The notes under the pieces were generated by a model. It ran no database searches and was not told where the DNA came from. It saw nothing but the letters and a program-made list of their open reading frames with translations. Shown here piece by piece: positions 1 to 7,377 of a stretch of DNA of 32,891 bases. The stretch covers positions 1 through 32,891 of the forward strand of contig NZ_JRLB01000103.1 of NCBI RefSeq assembly GCF_000764495.1, read 5' to 3'. A program made the position numbers and the translations under genes. Origin of the DNA: Nitrincola sp. A-D6. GTDB lineage: Bacteria > Pseudomonadota > Gammaproteobacteria > Pseudomonadales > Balneatricaceae. Within the stretch, counting starts at the first letter, position 1. Every line of letters starts with the position of its first letter.

Positions 1-2
1 TG

Positions 3-143
3 GCTGAGGTGGTCAGTCACTTTGATCAGCTGCGTCATGGGTGGACACCGGTTGAAGCGAGCATCCCGCTGCACGATCAGATGGATTGCAATGGCTACTG
101 GTTTGGTCGTCCGGGTATGGAGCAGGTTGACTCCGGCAGCTAA
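3..143 (+). CDS. ubiV: UbiV C-terminal fragment (U32 family, oxygen-independent ubiquinone synthesis)
   Basis: This is the last 46 codons of a gene that begins upstream of the window. The peptide ends with HDQMDCNGYWFGRPGMEQV followed by four residues and TAA. The DCNGYW block matches what I recall of the end of E. coli UbiV (YhbV), which reads SDCNGYWRRLAG. UbiV is a peptidase-U32-family protein that pairs with UbiU, carries an Fe-S cluster and is needed for the oxygen-independent hydroxylations of ubiquinone synthesis. The cluster-binding cysteines lie upstream and cannot be checked here. The identification is strengthened by the convergent neighbour, ubiT, the third member of the same pathway. 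Confidence is limited by the short fragment. Confidence 0.72.
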   Translation, partial: AEVVSHFDQLRHGWTPVEASIPLHDQMDCNGYWFGRPGMEQVDSGS

Positions 144-148
144 GCATT

Positions 149-173
149 ACAGCCTGATGGGATATCAGGCTGT
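149..173. terminator. Hairpin between convergent ubiV and ubiT
   Basis: A perfect 10-bp stem (ACAGCCTGAT / ATCAGGCTGT) closes a 5-base loop just after the ubiV stop. It overlaps the ubiT stop codon on the other strand. Its position between convergent genes suggests a shared bidirectional terminator, but neither side has a clear T-run, so intrinsic termination may be weak. Confidence 0.6.
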
Positions 174-668
174 ACCAAACCAGCGCTCTGCGCCTGGAAG
201 TCTCTGGCGCAGCAGTACCTCAAGGCGCAAGGCTATCGCCCCTAAACGCGAATCCTGAATCGACCATTCCAGGCTGTCGAGCAGATTACGTACGCCCAAT
301 CCGAGTTCGGTATCACCTTCCAGCAGCAGCTTACGCTGAAAGAATAACCCGTCCGCATCGGCTTCCTGGCGCGCCAGCTGTAAAAAGGTGGGCAGATCAC
401 CGCTGATCTCAACTTCGCCCGGCAACTGACTTAACTGCAGTCGTTCATTTGCCAGTGTCAGGGTGATGCTGATATCCAGATCACGTAGTCTCAGGCTGAT
501 AAAGCGCCCCTCGAGCAGATCAAATTCACCCGCCGCAATATAGTCCCCGAACAACTGATTAAGCTGAGGCTCCAGCAGTTGCCGCTTGAGGCGCAGTGGT
601 GTCCAGCGGTCCAGATGATGAATCATACGGACAGGCGTCGGCAGGCGACGCGGAAGCGCAATAAACAT
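165..668 (-). CDS. ubiT: Ubiquinone biosynthesis accessory factor UbiT (SCP2 lipid-binding domain)
   Basis: This 167-residue protein is of the YhbT/UbiT family. It has a short N-terminal lead (MFIALPRRLPTPVRM) and then an SCP2-like sterol-carrier domain over roughly residues 35-145, with the typical run FDLLEGRFISLRLRDLDI and an alternating strand/helix pattern. In the known pathway UbiT binds isoprenoid quinone precursors and works with the UbiU-UbiV pair to make ubiquinone without oxygen. The start at 668 is supported by AAGGAG six bases upstream. The gene converges on a UbiV-like gene, and an FNR/Anr-type promoter lies immediately upstream (698-739), which fits an anaerobic role. In E. coli ubiT is divergent from ubiUV; the convergent layout here is a different arrangement. 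Confidence 0.88.
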   Translation of the reverse strand: MFIALPRRLPTPVRMIHHLDRWTPLRLKRQLLEPQLNQLFGDYIAAGEFDLLEGRFISLRLRDLDISITLTLANERLQLSQLPGEVEISGDLPTFLQLARQEADADGLFFQRKLLLEGDTELGLGVRNLLDSLEWSIQDSRLGAIALRLEVLLRQRLPGAERWFGTA

Positions 669-697
669 GGAGTCTCCTTAATAAGCCGTTGCTGAGC

Positions 698-739
698 ATA
701 GTAATCGGATTTAACGCCAGGCTTGTTGATGTTAATCAA
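698..739 (-). promoter_or_regulatory. Class II FNR/Anr-dependent promoter of ubiT
   Basis: Positions 726-739 read TTGAT-GTTA-ATCAA, an exact match to the FNR/Anr consensus TTGAT-N4-ATCAA. On the minus strand a good -10 hexamer, TACTAT, occupies 703-698. The dyad centre (732.5) lies 29.5 bases from the first base of that hexamer. This is the spacing expected when FNR sits at -41.5, giving a start near 691 and a leader of about 23 bases before the ubiT ATG. The dyad sits inside a larger imperfect inverted repeat (713-748), which might also help to end transcription of the regulator gene behind it. Confidence 0.85.
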
Positions 740-759
740 GCCAGCGTTATTTCGAGGCT

Positions 760-1356
760 TTACTCAGCATCATCATAATGAATGATAGAGAGTAGCCGGA
801 TAGGTACCTGAATCAGCTGTTCAGGACCGTGAGGTACTTCAGCATCAAATGACAGGCTGTCACCTGGGCCCATCTCATACAGATGGTTACCGTGGCGGTA
901 GAGGATGGCCCCCTCCAGCAGGTAGATAAACTCCTGACCTGGATGAGAGAAGGTCGGGAAGACCTCGGCGGCATCGTCCATGGTGATCAGAAACGGCTCG
1001 TAGCTTTTCTTGTTGCCGCGCTGGTAGCTGAGCAATTGGTAGGTGTGGCCTTTCTCCGTACCACGACGAACCACCTCCATGCCCTCGCCTGAACGGGTCA
1101 GCTGTGCGCCACCTTCAGGGCGATCATAGTCGCTGAACAGCGTAGAAATAGTCAGTCCTATGGCATCACAGAGACGGCTCAGAGTATCCAGACTGGTGGA
1201 CACCTGGGCATTTTCGATTTTACTGACCATGCCCTGGCTCAAATTGGCGATACGCGCCACATCAATAATCTTCAGGCCCTGCTCAACGCGTTTACGTTTC
1301 ACTTTCATGCCTATGTACTGTTCAAGCCTGAGTTTGGGATCTTGACGTGTCTGCAT
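760..1356 (-). CDS. XRE-family regulator with C-terminal cupin domain
   Basis: This 198-residue DNA-binding protein has an N-terminal XRE/lambda-Cro-type helix-turn-helix (roughly residues 18-72, with KIIDVARIANLSQGMVSKIE as the recognition region). A cupin_2 sensor domain follows in the last 80 residues (HPGQEFIYLLEGAILYRHG, then MGPGDSLSFDAEVPHGPE). Proteins of this build, such as PuuR, usually repress amine or amino-acid catabolic genes and are relieved by a pathway ligand. The ATG at 1356 is chosen over one seven codons upstream because AAGGAAG lies seven bases before it. It is divergent from the methylamine operon. I infer that it acts on the dyad shared by purU and amt, with methylamine or a glutamyl derivative as a possible signal. 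Confidence 0.85.
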   Translation of the reverse strand: MQTRQDPKLRLEQYIGMKVKRKRVEQGLKIIDVARIANLSQGMVSKIENAQVSTSLDTLSRLCDAIGLTISTLFSDYDRPEGGAQLTRSGEGMEVVRRGTEKGHTYQLLSYQRGNKKSYEPFLITMDDAAEVFPTFSHPGQEFIYLLEGAILYRHGNHLYEMGPGDSLSFDAEVPHGPEQLIQVPIRLLSIIHYDDAE

Positions 1357-1404
1357 ATCTGCCTTCCTTTGGTGCAAGCTGTTGTATTTATGCCCAATCC
1401 GGGT

Positions 1405-1416
1405 GCGATTAATCGC
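1405..1416. promoter_or_regulatory. Perfect 12-bp palindrome upstream of the regulator gene
   Basis: GCGATTAATCGC is a perfect palindrome about 50 bases upstream of the regulator's start codon. That is where its own promoter should lie. It could be an autoregulatory operator. It does not resemble the dyad in front of purU and amt, so a different protein may bind it. Confidence 0.35.
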
Positions 1417-1460
1417 GTAAATGTTCTAATAATTCAGAGACTTTCTGGAATGCAAAGTTT

Positions 1461-1501
1461 CCTGAAAATATAATAAAGTTATCATAAGTAATATTTTCAG
1501 G
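1461..1501. promoter_or_regulatory. Long inverted repeat in the regulator-purU intergenic region
   Basis: Two perfect 11-bp arms, CCTGAAAATAT (1461-1471) and ATATTTTCAGG (1491-1501), are separated by 19 AT-rich bases. Equivalent bases are about three helical turns apart, so both arms face the same side of the DNA. The centre is about 93 bases upstream of the start site predicted from the sigma-54 element at 1548, a normal distance for a bacterial enhancer-binding protein. It may be the activator site for that promoter; the protein that binds it is unknown. Confidence 0.4.
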
Positions 1502-1547
1502 TATTTATCCCCTTACATGTGCAATTTATGCGCATAGGCGTCAAAGC

Positions 1548-1563
1548 TGGCAAGCTTGTTGCT
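1548..1563 (+). promoter_or_regulatory. Sigma-54 (RpoN) promoter for the methylamine operon
   Basis: TGGCAAGCTTGTTGCT matches the -24/-12 consensus TGGCACG-N4-TTGCW with one mismatch. The essential GG and GC are in exact register (GG, ten bases, GC). Transcription would begin near 1574, about 40 bases before the purU ATG. RpoN control fits nitrogen-limited use of an amine. The dyad at 1568-1594 covers the predicted start. Confidence 0.72.
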
Positions 1564-1567
1564 TTAC

Positions 1568-1594
1568 TTAAAGGAAACTAATTTTCTTTAAAGT
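1568..1594. promoter_or_regulatory. Operator-like dyad before purU, near-copy of the one before amt
   Basis: Arms ACTTAAAGGAAA and TTTCTTTAAAGT form an imperfect palindrome centred near 1580, over the predicted start of the sigma-54 promoter. Comparison with 11862-11888 gives 21 identical bases of 27, in non-coding DNA about 10 kb apart. Covering the start site is typical of repressor binding. The divergent XRE-cupin protein is the obvious candidate, by inference. Confidence 0.6.
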
Positions 1595-1613
1595 AAATAA
1601 CAGGATTGCAGCA

Positions 1614-2468
1614 ATGGAAAGAACCTACCGGGTGGTTATCTCCTGTCCTGATCAAGTGGGCATAGTGTCCAGTGTCAGTCGCTTCATAGCCGATCAAGGT
1701 GGCTGGATCACCGAAGCACACCAGTTTGCCGATGCCGAGCGTCAACAGTTCTTTATGCGCTACGAAATTCTGGCCAGCTCTTTGCCTTACGACCTTGAGG
1801 GCTTTAAGCAAGAGTTTACACCGATTGCGCAACGTTTTGGTATGCATTGGTATGTTACCGATTCCGCTGTCGCCAAAAAAGTGGTGCTGATGGCGTCAAA
1901 ACAGGCGCACTGTTTATCTGACATTCTTTACCGCTGGCGCAGTGGTGATCTGGCATTTGATATTCCCTGTGTCATCTCCAATCACGATGATCTGCGCAGT
2001 TATGTCGAGTGGCATGGCATTCCCTACCTGCATCTGCCGGTAGACCCGAACAACAAAGAACCCCACTTTGAAGCGGTGCGTGAACAGGTTGCGGCAGTTG
2101 ATGCGGATGCGGTGGTGCTGGCGCGTTATATGCAGATTTTACCGCCACAGCTTTGCCAAGACTATCCGGGTCGCATCATCAATATCCATCACAGTTTCCT
2201 GCCCTCGTTTGTTGGCGCGCGCCCTTATCATCAGGCCGCCGAACGGGGAGTGAAACTCATCGGTGCTACCTGCCATTACGTGACCTCGGAGCTGGATGCC
2301 GGTCCGATCATCGAGCAGGACGTTGCCCGAGTCAATCATCACAACAGTACCGAGGATATGGTTCGCATTGGCAAGGACGTGGAAAAAAACGTGCTTGCGC
2401 GTGGGTTGCGCTATCACCTGGAAGACCGGGTGCTGGTGTATGGCAATAAAACCGTTGTGTTTGCCTAG
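1614..2468 (+). CDS. purU: Formyltetrahydrofolate deformylase PurU
   Basis: This 284-residue enzyme hydrolyses 10-formyl-tetrahydrofolate to formate and tetrahydrofolate. An N-terminal ACT domain (MERTYRVVISCPDQVGIVS, residues 1-80) is followed by a formyltransferase-fold domain (about 90-275). The latter holds the catalytic-region motif IINIHHSFLPSFVGARPYHQ and the later GATCHYVTSELDAGPII. Length and order match the family. It is the first gene of the methylamine operon, nine bases before mgdA. MgdABCD can put the methyl carbon onto tetrahydrofolate, so PurU here probably regenerates free folate and releases the carbon as formate rather than serving purine synthesis. No folD is in the window. 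Its start has AGGA about nine bases upstream. Confidence 0.93.
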   Translation: MERTYRVVISCPDQVGIVSSVSRFIADQGGWITEAHQFADAERQQFFMRYEILASSLPYDLEGFKQEFTPIAQRFGMHWYVTDSAVAKKVVLMASKQAHCLSDILYRWRSGDLAFDIPCVISNHDDLRSYVEWHGIPYLHLPVDPNNKEPHFEAVREQVAAVDADAVVLARYMQILPPQLCQDYPGRIINIHHSFLPSFVGARPYHQAAERGVKLIGATCHYVTSELDAGPIIEQDVARVNHHNSTEDMVRIGKDVEKNVLARGLRYHLEDRVLVYGNKTVVFA

Positions 2469-2477
2469 GAGAGCACT

Positions 2478-3719
2478 ATGCCCTGGCGTTTACTTAAATA
2501 TGGCTTCAGCCAATCGCATAATGAGCCGCGTTTTTTTCCGGATACTCAGCCGCTTAAACCACACTACGATGTGGTCATTATCGGTGGTGGCGGGCATGGG
2601 ATGGCCTGTGCCTATTACCTGGCCAAGGAGCATGGCATTACCAATGTGGCGGTGCTGGAGCAAGGCTATATCGGCGGTGGTAACACCGGCCGTAATACCA
2701 CCATTGTGCGTTCCAATTACCTCACTCCGGAAGGGGTTAGGTTCTACGACACCAGTGTAAAACTCTTCGAAGATCTGGCCGATGATTTCGATCTGAATAT
2801 CTTCTACTCCACCCGCGGTCATTTCACTCTGGCGCATACCGATAGCGCGCTGCGCACCATGCGTTGGCGTGCTGAGGTGAACAAGCATATGGGCATTGCC
2901 AGTGAAGTGGTGGATCGCCAGCTGATCGCCTCGGAAGTACCCTATATGGATCTGGATTGTGCCGGTCACAGCCCGGTGATGGGAGCGCTGTACCATGCCC
3001 CCGGTGCTGTAGCCCGCCATGATGCGGTGGCCTGGGGTTATGCCCGGGGTGCCTATAACCGCGGTGTGGAAATCCATCAGAAAACCCGGGTGACCGCTAT
3101 TCGTACCCAGGGTAACAAGGTCTGTGGTGTGGATACCGACCGTGGCAGCATCAGCTGTAACAAAGTGGTGTCAATGGTGGCCGGGTCCACGCCCCGTATC
3201 ACCGAGATGGTGGGTATCCGCACACCTATCGAGATCTTTCCATTGCAAGCCTGTGTCACCGAGCCGGTGAAGCCGTTTATGGACACCATTGTAGTGTCTG
3301 GCAGCTTGCATGTGTATGTCAGCCAGTCGTCACGTGGTGAACTGGTTATGGGGGCGTCGGTAGACCCCTCTGTGCTGCATTCAACCCGCTCAAGTTTTGA
3401 TTTCACTGAAGGCCTGGCCGACAAGATGCTGGACCTGTTTCCGTTTGTCAGCCGCCTGAAAATGATGCGCCAGTGGGCCGGCATGAGCGATATCACCCCG
3501 GACTTTGCGCCGATTATGGGCAAAACCCCACTGGAAGGCTTTTATCTGGACGCTGGCTGGGGCACCTGGGGCTTTAAGGCGACACCGGTGAGTGGCAAAA
3601 CCCTGGCCTGGACCCTGGCCAATGATCGTAATCACGAACTTATCGAACCTTTCCGTTTATCCCGTTTTGCTGACTTTGATCTGGTCGGTGAGAAGGGAGC
3701 GGCATCGGTCGGACATTGA
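2478..3719 (+). CDS. mgdA: N-methylglutamate dehydrogenase subunit A (SoxB-like flavoprotein)
   Basis: This 413-residue protein is homologous to the beta subunit of heterotetrameric sarcosine oxidase. The FAD-binding Rossmann motif VVIIGGGGHGMACAYYLAK occupies about residues 32-50. ARHDAVAWGYARGA near residues 179-192 holds a His (H181) in the family block close to the flavin-linking histidine of sarcosine oxidases. A conserved DITPDFAPIMGKTP lies near the C-terminus. In the complex this subunit oxidises the N-methyl amine. Because the same operon carries gmaS and mgsABC, N-methylglutamate is the likely substrate rather than sarcosine; sequence alone does not prove this. GGAG-type ribosome site (CCTAGGAGAGC) precedes the ATG. 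Confidence 0.88.
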   Translation: MPWRLLKYGFSQSHNEPRFFPDTQPLKPHYDVVIIGGGGHGMACAYYLAKEHGITNVAVLEQGYIGGGNTGRNTTIVRSNYLTPEGVRFYDTSVKLFEDLADDFDLNIFYSTRGHFTLAHTDSALRTMRWRAEVNKHMGIASEVVDRQLIASEVPYMDLDCAGHSPVMGALYHAPGAVARHDAVAWGYARGAYNRGVEIHQKTRVTAIRTQGNKVCGVDTDRGSISCNKVVSMVAGSTPRITEMVGIRTPIEIFPLQACVTEPVKPFMDTIVVSGSLHVYVSQSSRGELVMGASVDPSVLHSTRSSFDFTEGLADKMLDLFPFVSRLKMMRQWAGMSDITPDFAPIMGKTPLEGFYLDAGWGTWGFKATPVSGKTLAWTLANDRNHELIEPFRLSRFADFDLVGEKGAASVGH

Positions 3720-3729
3720 GGAGACGACG

Positions 3730-3996
3730 TTGAAACTACTCGATTGCCCAGTCATCGGCTCACGCCCGATCAGTGAATTTGACTATATGGGCGAGGTGCG
3801 TGTGCCGCCAATAGATGCTGATGAGTCCACCTGGAGTGACTATGTCTTTAATCGCAACGGCGCTCCCGGCGTATTGAAGGAGTGGTGGTATCACCGCCCC
3901 AGTGGCCGCTGGTATGTGTTGTTGCGCGATACCCTGACCGACCGGGTGACCGGCCATATTGATATCTCCGAGGTGCAGTATGAACTACCGTCTTGA
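3730..3996 (+). CDS. mgdB: N-methylglutamate dehydrogenase subunit B (SoxD-like, altered zinc site)
   Basis: This 88-residue protein is a SoxD-type delta subunit, the small stabilising subunit of the tetramer. I chose the TTG at 3730: GGAG lies six bases upstream and the start is 11 bases after the mgdA stop, giving MKLLDCPVIGSRPISEF at the N-terminus. Family members keep FxYGGE near residue 20 (here FDYMGE) and WWYHRPSGRWYVLLRDT near residue 53. Structurally known sarcosine-oxidase delta subunits bind zinc through CxxC and HxxxC pairs. Here only C6 and H55 remain; the partners are I9 and G59. The subunit therefore probably lacks structural zinc. The 3' end overlaps mgdC by 17 bases, which suggests coupled translation. 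Confidence 0.85.
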   Translation: MKLLDCPVIGSRPISEFDYMGEVRVPPIDADESTWSDYVFNRNGAPGVLKEWWYHRPSGRWYVLLRDTLTDRVTGHIDISEVQYELPS

Positions 3997-6889
3997 ACCC
4001 CAGCCACTGGAGTGGATTGACCGGTCTGAAACCCTGGAATTTACCCTGGAAGGTAAGCCCTGTAAGGCTTATCAGGGTGACTGCATCAGCTCGGCATTGC
4101 TGGCAGAGGGTCGCCGTGTACTGGGGCGCAGCTTTAAATACCACCGTCCACGCGGTGTGCTGACCCTGGCTGATCATGACGTTAATGCGCTGTTTCAGTC
4201 ATCCGCACGACCTAATATCCGTGGGGATGTCACCCAGGTGACTGAAGGATTATCACTCACTCCCTGTAATGTGAACGGTACCCTGGATAGTGATAGCGAC
4301 AGTCGCATCGGCTGGCTGTCACGCTTTATGCCGGTGGGCTTTTATTACAAGGCGTTTTATAAACCGCGGCAGTTATTTCCGTTATGGGAAAAGCTGATCC
4401 GTAAAAAAGCCGGCCTGGGGCAGGTGGATACCGCCTGGCAGGTTGAACGTCAGGCCAAGTCCTATGCCTATGCTGATCTGTTGGTGATAGGTGCGGGTGC
4501 ATCGGGAATGCAGGCGGCGCTCAGTGCTGCTGAGGCCGGGTTGGATGTAGTGCTGGTGGATGAAAATCCGCATATCGGTGGCAGCCTGGACTACCAGCTG
4601 ACGAATGACCCCAGTGTGGCCCCCGAACGCAAGCGACTGAAAGACAGTGTGACACAACACCCGAATATTCGCGTGCTCACCTCAACCCTGGCATGTGGCT
4701 GGTATACCGATCATTACCTGCCTTTACTGACACCCCAGGGCATCATCAAGCTGCGTAGCCGTGGTGTGATTCATGCCGGTGGAGTGATGGAGCAGCCTGC
4801 GGTGTTTCGTAACAATGACCTGCCAGGGGTGATGATGGCATCTGCCGCACAGCGCCTGATCAGTCGCTATGCGGTTAAACCGGGGCAGCGTGCGGTGGTA
4901 TTCAGTGCCAATGAGGAAGGCTACCGGGCGGTGCTGGATCTGTTAGAAGCCGGTGTGGATGTGGTGGCGGTTGCTGATCCTGGTGAGCCTGGCCTGCGCG
5001 GTGACTGCGCCAAGCAGGTGATGGCTAAAGGAATTAAGGTGCTCCAGCAGACCCAGGTATACGAAGCGCTGGGTCGCCAGAGCCTGACCGGCGTCAAACT
5101 GGCTGCTGCCTCAAAGGGTCAGTGTGATCCGGCTCATCTGCAGCACTTTGACTGCGACCTGTTGCTGATGAGCATGGGTTGGGCGCCGGCGGCACAGCTG
5201 ATCTATCAGGCCGGTGGCAAGCTGGCTTATGACTCAGGTCTGGAGCAACTCTTGCCCGCACACTTACCTGAAGGCATCTTTGCCTGTGGCCGACTGAATG
5301 GTGCCTTTACCCTGGCACAACGCCTTGCCGATGCCAAAGCGGCGGCCGCTGAAGCTGTCGCCTGGCTGGCTGGCCAGCCACAGCCGCGTGACCTGACGAT
5401 TTTTCGTGACAGCCAGCCGCACAGCCACCCCTGGCCGATCATTGAGCATCCCAAGGGTAAAAACTTTATCGATTTTGATGAAGATCTGCAGCTCAAGGAT
5501 CTCAGTAATGCGATGACAGAAGGCTTTGACAATATCGAATTGCTAAAGCGCTTTTCCACCGTGGGTATGGGGCCAAGCCAGGGCAAACACGCCAATATGA
5601 ATGCCATTCGTGTGCTGGCGCGGCACCATGGCATAGGCATCGATGCGGCCGGTTCCACCACCGCACGTCCGTTCTTTCATCCGGTACCTGTGTCGGCACT
5701 GGCCGGACGGCGCTTTCGTCCGGAGCGCCTCACAGCTTTGCACTCGCTGCACCTGGTATTGGGCGCTCAGTTTATGGAGGCCGGTGTCTGGTTGCGGCCG
5801 GAATACTATGGTTCGGTTGCCGAGCGTGAAGCCAGCATCCGCAACGAAGTGCTGGCGGTCCGTCAGGGGCTGGGGCTGATCGATGTGTCCACCCTGGGCA
5901 AAATCGAGGTGATGGGTCCGGATGCTGAGCGCCTGCTGGATCTGGTGTACACCATGAAAATGTCCAGCCTGGCGATAGGTATGACCCGCTATGGTCTGAT
6001 GGTGGATGATTCCGGCGTTATTATCGATGACGGTATTGTCGCGCGTGTCAGTAAAGACAGGTTTTATGTTACCGCAACCACCAGTCATGCGGATGCCACC
6101 TTTAAAATTCTGTCCAAGCAGATTCAGTTCTGTGGTCTGAATGTGCGGCTGGTTAACCGCACCGGTTCACTGGCGGCGATGAATCTGGCCGGGCCTCATA
6201 GCCGCCGTATCCTGTCTGCCCTGACAGATATCGATCTGGATGAAGCGGCTTTTCCCTACCTGGGCATGCGCGAAGGTCAGTTGTGCGGTTACCCCGTACG
6301 CCTGATCCGCGTGGGCTTTGTCGGTGAGCTGGGCTACGAGATACATCTGCCACACAACGCCGCTGTAGCTGTATGGCAAGCGCTGATGCAAGCCGGTGAA
6401 TCTGTGGGTATTCGCCCGTTTGGTGTTGAAGCACAGCGTATTCTGCGACTGGAAAAAGGCCACATTATCGTTGGTCAGGATACCGATGGCTTAACCAATC
6501 CTTTTGAAGCCGCCATGAGCTGGGCGGTACCACTGAAGTCAAAACTCTGGTTTACCGGCAAACCCTCACTGGCATTGCTGAAAGATCGCTGTAAACGCCG
6601 TTTGGTGGGCTTTCGCCTGGCTGAAGGCGCACCGGAGAAGCAGGTTAAAGAGTGCCACCTGATCCTGGAGGCCGACGAGATGGTGGGTCGGGTGACCAGT
6701 GTCGCCTTTAGCCCGTCCCTGGGCTGTGTGATCGGGCTGGCGATGCTGGATCTGCCGTTGGCCGATCAATTGAAAACGATTCAAATCCGTACCGATCAGG
6801 GTGAGTTGCTGTCTGCGACCCTCTGTGATCTGCCCTTTTATGACCCGCAAGGGGCACGTCAGCGTGTTGATATCGAGGAGGTTGCCTGA
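3980..6889 (+). CDS. mgdC: N-methylglutamate dehydrogenase subunit C (SoxA-like, folate-binding)
   Basis: This large subunit of 969 residues is homologous to the sarcosine oxidase alpha subunit. The N-terminal 100 residues are the small ferredoxin-like domain (GDCISSALLAEG, GRSFKYHRPRGVL). A pyridine-nucleotide-binding region follows, with LLVIGAGASGMQAALSAAEA near residue 172 and a second Rossmann segment later. The C-terminal 400 residues resemble the glycine-cleavage T protein (MRLEKGH-like LRLEKGHIIVGQDTDGLTNP). That domain lets the methyl carbon leave as 5,10-methylene-tetrahydrofolate. The ATG at 3980 fits the family N-terminus and has GAGG six bases upstream. No frame disruption was seen across its nearly 3 kb. 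Confidence 0.9.
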   Translation: MNYRLEPQPLEWIDRSETLEFTLEGKPCKAYQGDCISSALLAEGRRVLGRSFKYHRPRGVLTLADHDVNALFQSSARPNIRGDVTQVTEGLSLTPCNVNGTLDSDSDSRIGWLSRFMPVGFYYKAFYKPRQLFPLWEKLIRKKAGLGQVDTAWQVERQAKSYAYADLLVIGAGASGMQAALSAAEAGLDVVLVDENPHIGGSLDYQLTNDPSVAPERKRLKDSVTQHPNIRVLTSTLACGWYTDHYLPLLTPQGIIKLRSRGVIHAGGVMEQPAVFRNNDLPGVMMASAAQRLISRYAVKPGQRAVVFSANEEGYRAVLDLLEAGVDVVAVADPGEPGLRGDCAKQVMAKGIKVLQQTQVYEALGRQSLTGVKLAAASKGQCDPAHLQHFDCDLLLMSMGWAPAAQLIYQAGGKLAYDSGLEQLLPAHLPEGIFACGRLNGAFTLAQRLADAKAAAAEAVAWLAGQPQPRDLTIFRDSQPHSHPWPIIEHPKGKNFIDFDEDLQLKDLSNAMTEGFDNIELLKRFSTVGMGPSQGKHANMNAIRVLARHHGIGIDAAGSTTARPFFHPVPVSALAGRRFRPERLTALHSLHLVLGAQFMEAGVWLRPEYYGSVAEREASIRNEVLAVRQGLGLIDVSTLGKIEVMGPDAERLLDLVYTMKMSSLAIGMTRYGLMVDDSGVIIDDGIVARVSKDRFYVTATTSHADATFKILSKQIQFCGLNVRLVNRTGSLAAMNLAGPHSRRILSALTDIDLDEAAFPYLGMREGQLCGYPVRLIRVGFVGELGYEIHLPHNAAVAVWQALMQAGESVGIRPFGVEAQRILRLEKGHIIVGQDTDGLTNPFEAAMSWAVPLKSKLWFTGKPSLALLKDRCKRRLVGFRLAEGAPEKQVKECHLILEADEMVGRVTSVAFSPSLGCVIGLAMLDLPLADQLKTIQIRTDQGELLSATLCDLPFYDPQGARQRVDIEEVA

Positions 6890-7377
6890 TGAGTGCATTA
6901 AAACTGACTCCGCTAGATACCTGGCAAGGCTGGATACTGACCGGTCCAGAGAGTAGCACGGCGCTGCAGCAGGCTGAATTGCCGGTGCCAGAACACGTAT
7001 TTGAGGTTGTTATGCACGGCGGCAATCTGGTCGCTAAAACCGGCCGCGATGAGTTTATGGCCTTTGTACTGCCTGACGTCCGTCAGCCACATGCTGACTG
7101 GTGCTTTCGCCGTCATGACTGCATTTTTCAACTCAGTGGTGCGGCCTGGATGGCGGTGATGGCGCAAGTTTGCCAGTTTGATTTTCGGCAGATGCAACCT
7201 GGTGACTGGCAGATGCTGGCCGTCGCCGGGGTGAACTGCTGGCTGTATCTGACCACAGAACCTGAGACGCGCTTGCTGATCGGTTGTGATCCCGGATTTA
7301 CCCAATACCTGCAAGAAAACTTGGATGCCGTCATCGCCGATGTCGGTCCGACTTCAGCTTACCCAGGAGGTGCATAA
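6889..7377 (+). CDS. mgdD: N-methylglutamate dehydrogenase subunit D (SoxG-like)
   Basis: This 162-residue protein sits in the place of the sarcosine-oxidase gamma subunit and has its length and general character, though this family is poorly conserved. Visible features are an N-terminal [20 protein letters not shown] and a central segment [18 protein letters not shown]. SoxG proteins are distantly related to the folate-binding domain of the alpha subunit and help assemble the tetramer. The start overlaps the mgdC stop by one base (TGATG), and the stop overlaps the gmaS start by one base (TAATG). Tight translational coupling of subunits and the next enzyme is therefore likely. The call rests mainly on position. 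Confidence 0.82.
   Translation: MSALKLTPLDTWQGWILTGPESSTALQQAELPVPEHVFEVVMHGGNLVAKTGRDEFMAFVLPDVRQPHADWCFRRHDCIFQLSGAAWMAVMAQVCQFDFRQMQPGDWQMLAVAGVNCWLYLTTEPETRLLIGCDPGFTQYLQENLDAVIADVGPTSAYPGGA

Noticed and set aside
22..258. Plus-strand open frame of 78 codons at the window start
   Set aside because: It overlaps the recognised UbiV ending in another frame and crosses the hairpin into antisense ubiT.
713..748. Hairpin AACGCCAGGCTTG / CAAGCCAGCGTT as an intrinsic terminator
   Set aside because: The stem is imperfect, lacks a T-run in the relevant direction, and its core is better explained as the FNR box of ubiT.
1518..1534. TGTGCA-N5-TGCGCA as an NtrC-binding site
   Set aside because: The half-sites point the opposite way to the usual TGCAC-N-GTGCA pattern, so the match is poor despite the attractive nitrogen context.
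2478..7377. Ordinary heterotetrameric sarcosine oxidase operon (soxBDAG)
   Set aside because: The same operon continues with gmaS and mgsABC and contains no glyA or sarcosine-linked gene, so N-methylglutamate is the better substrate call.
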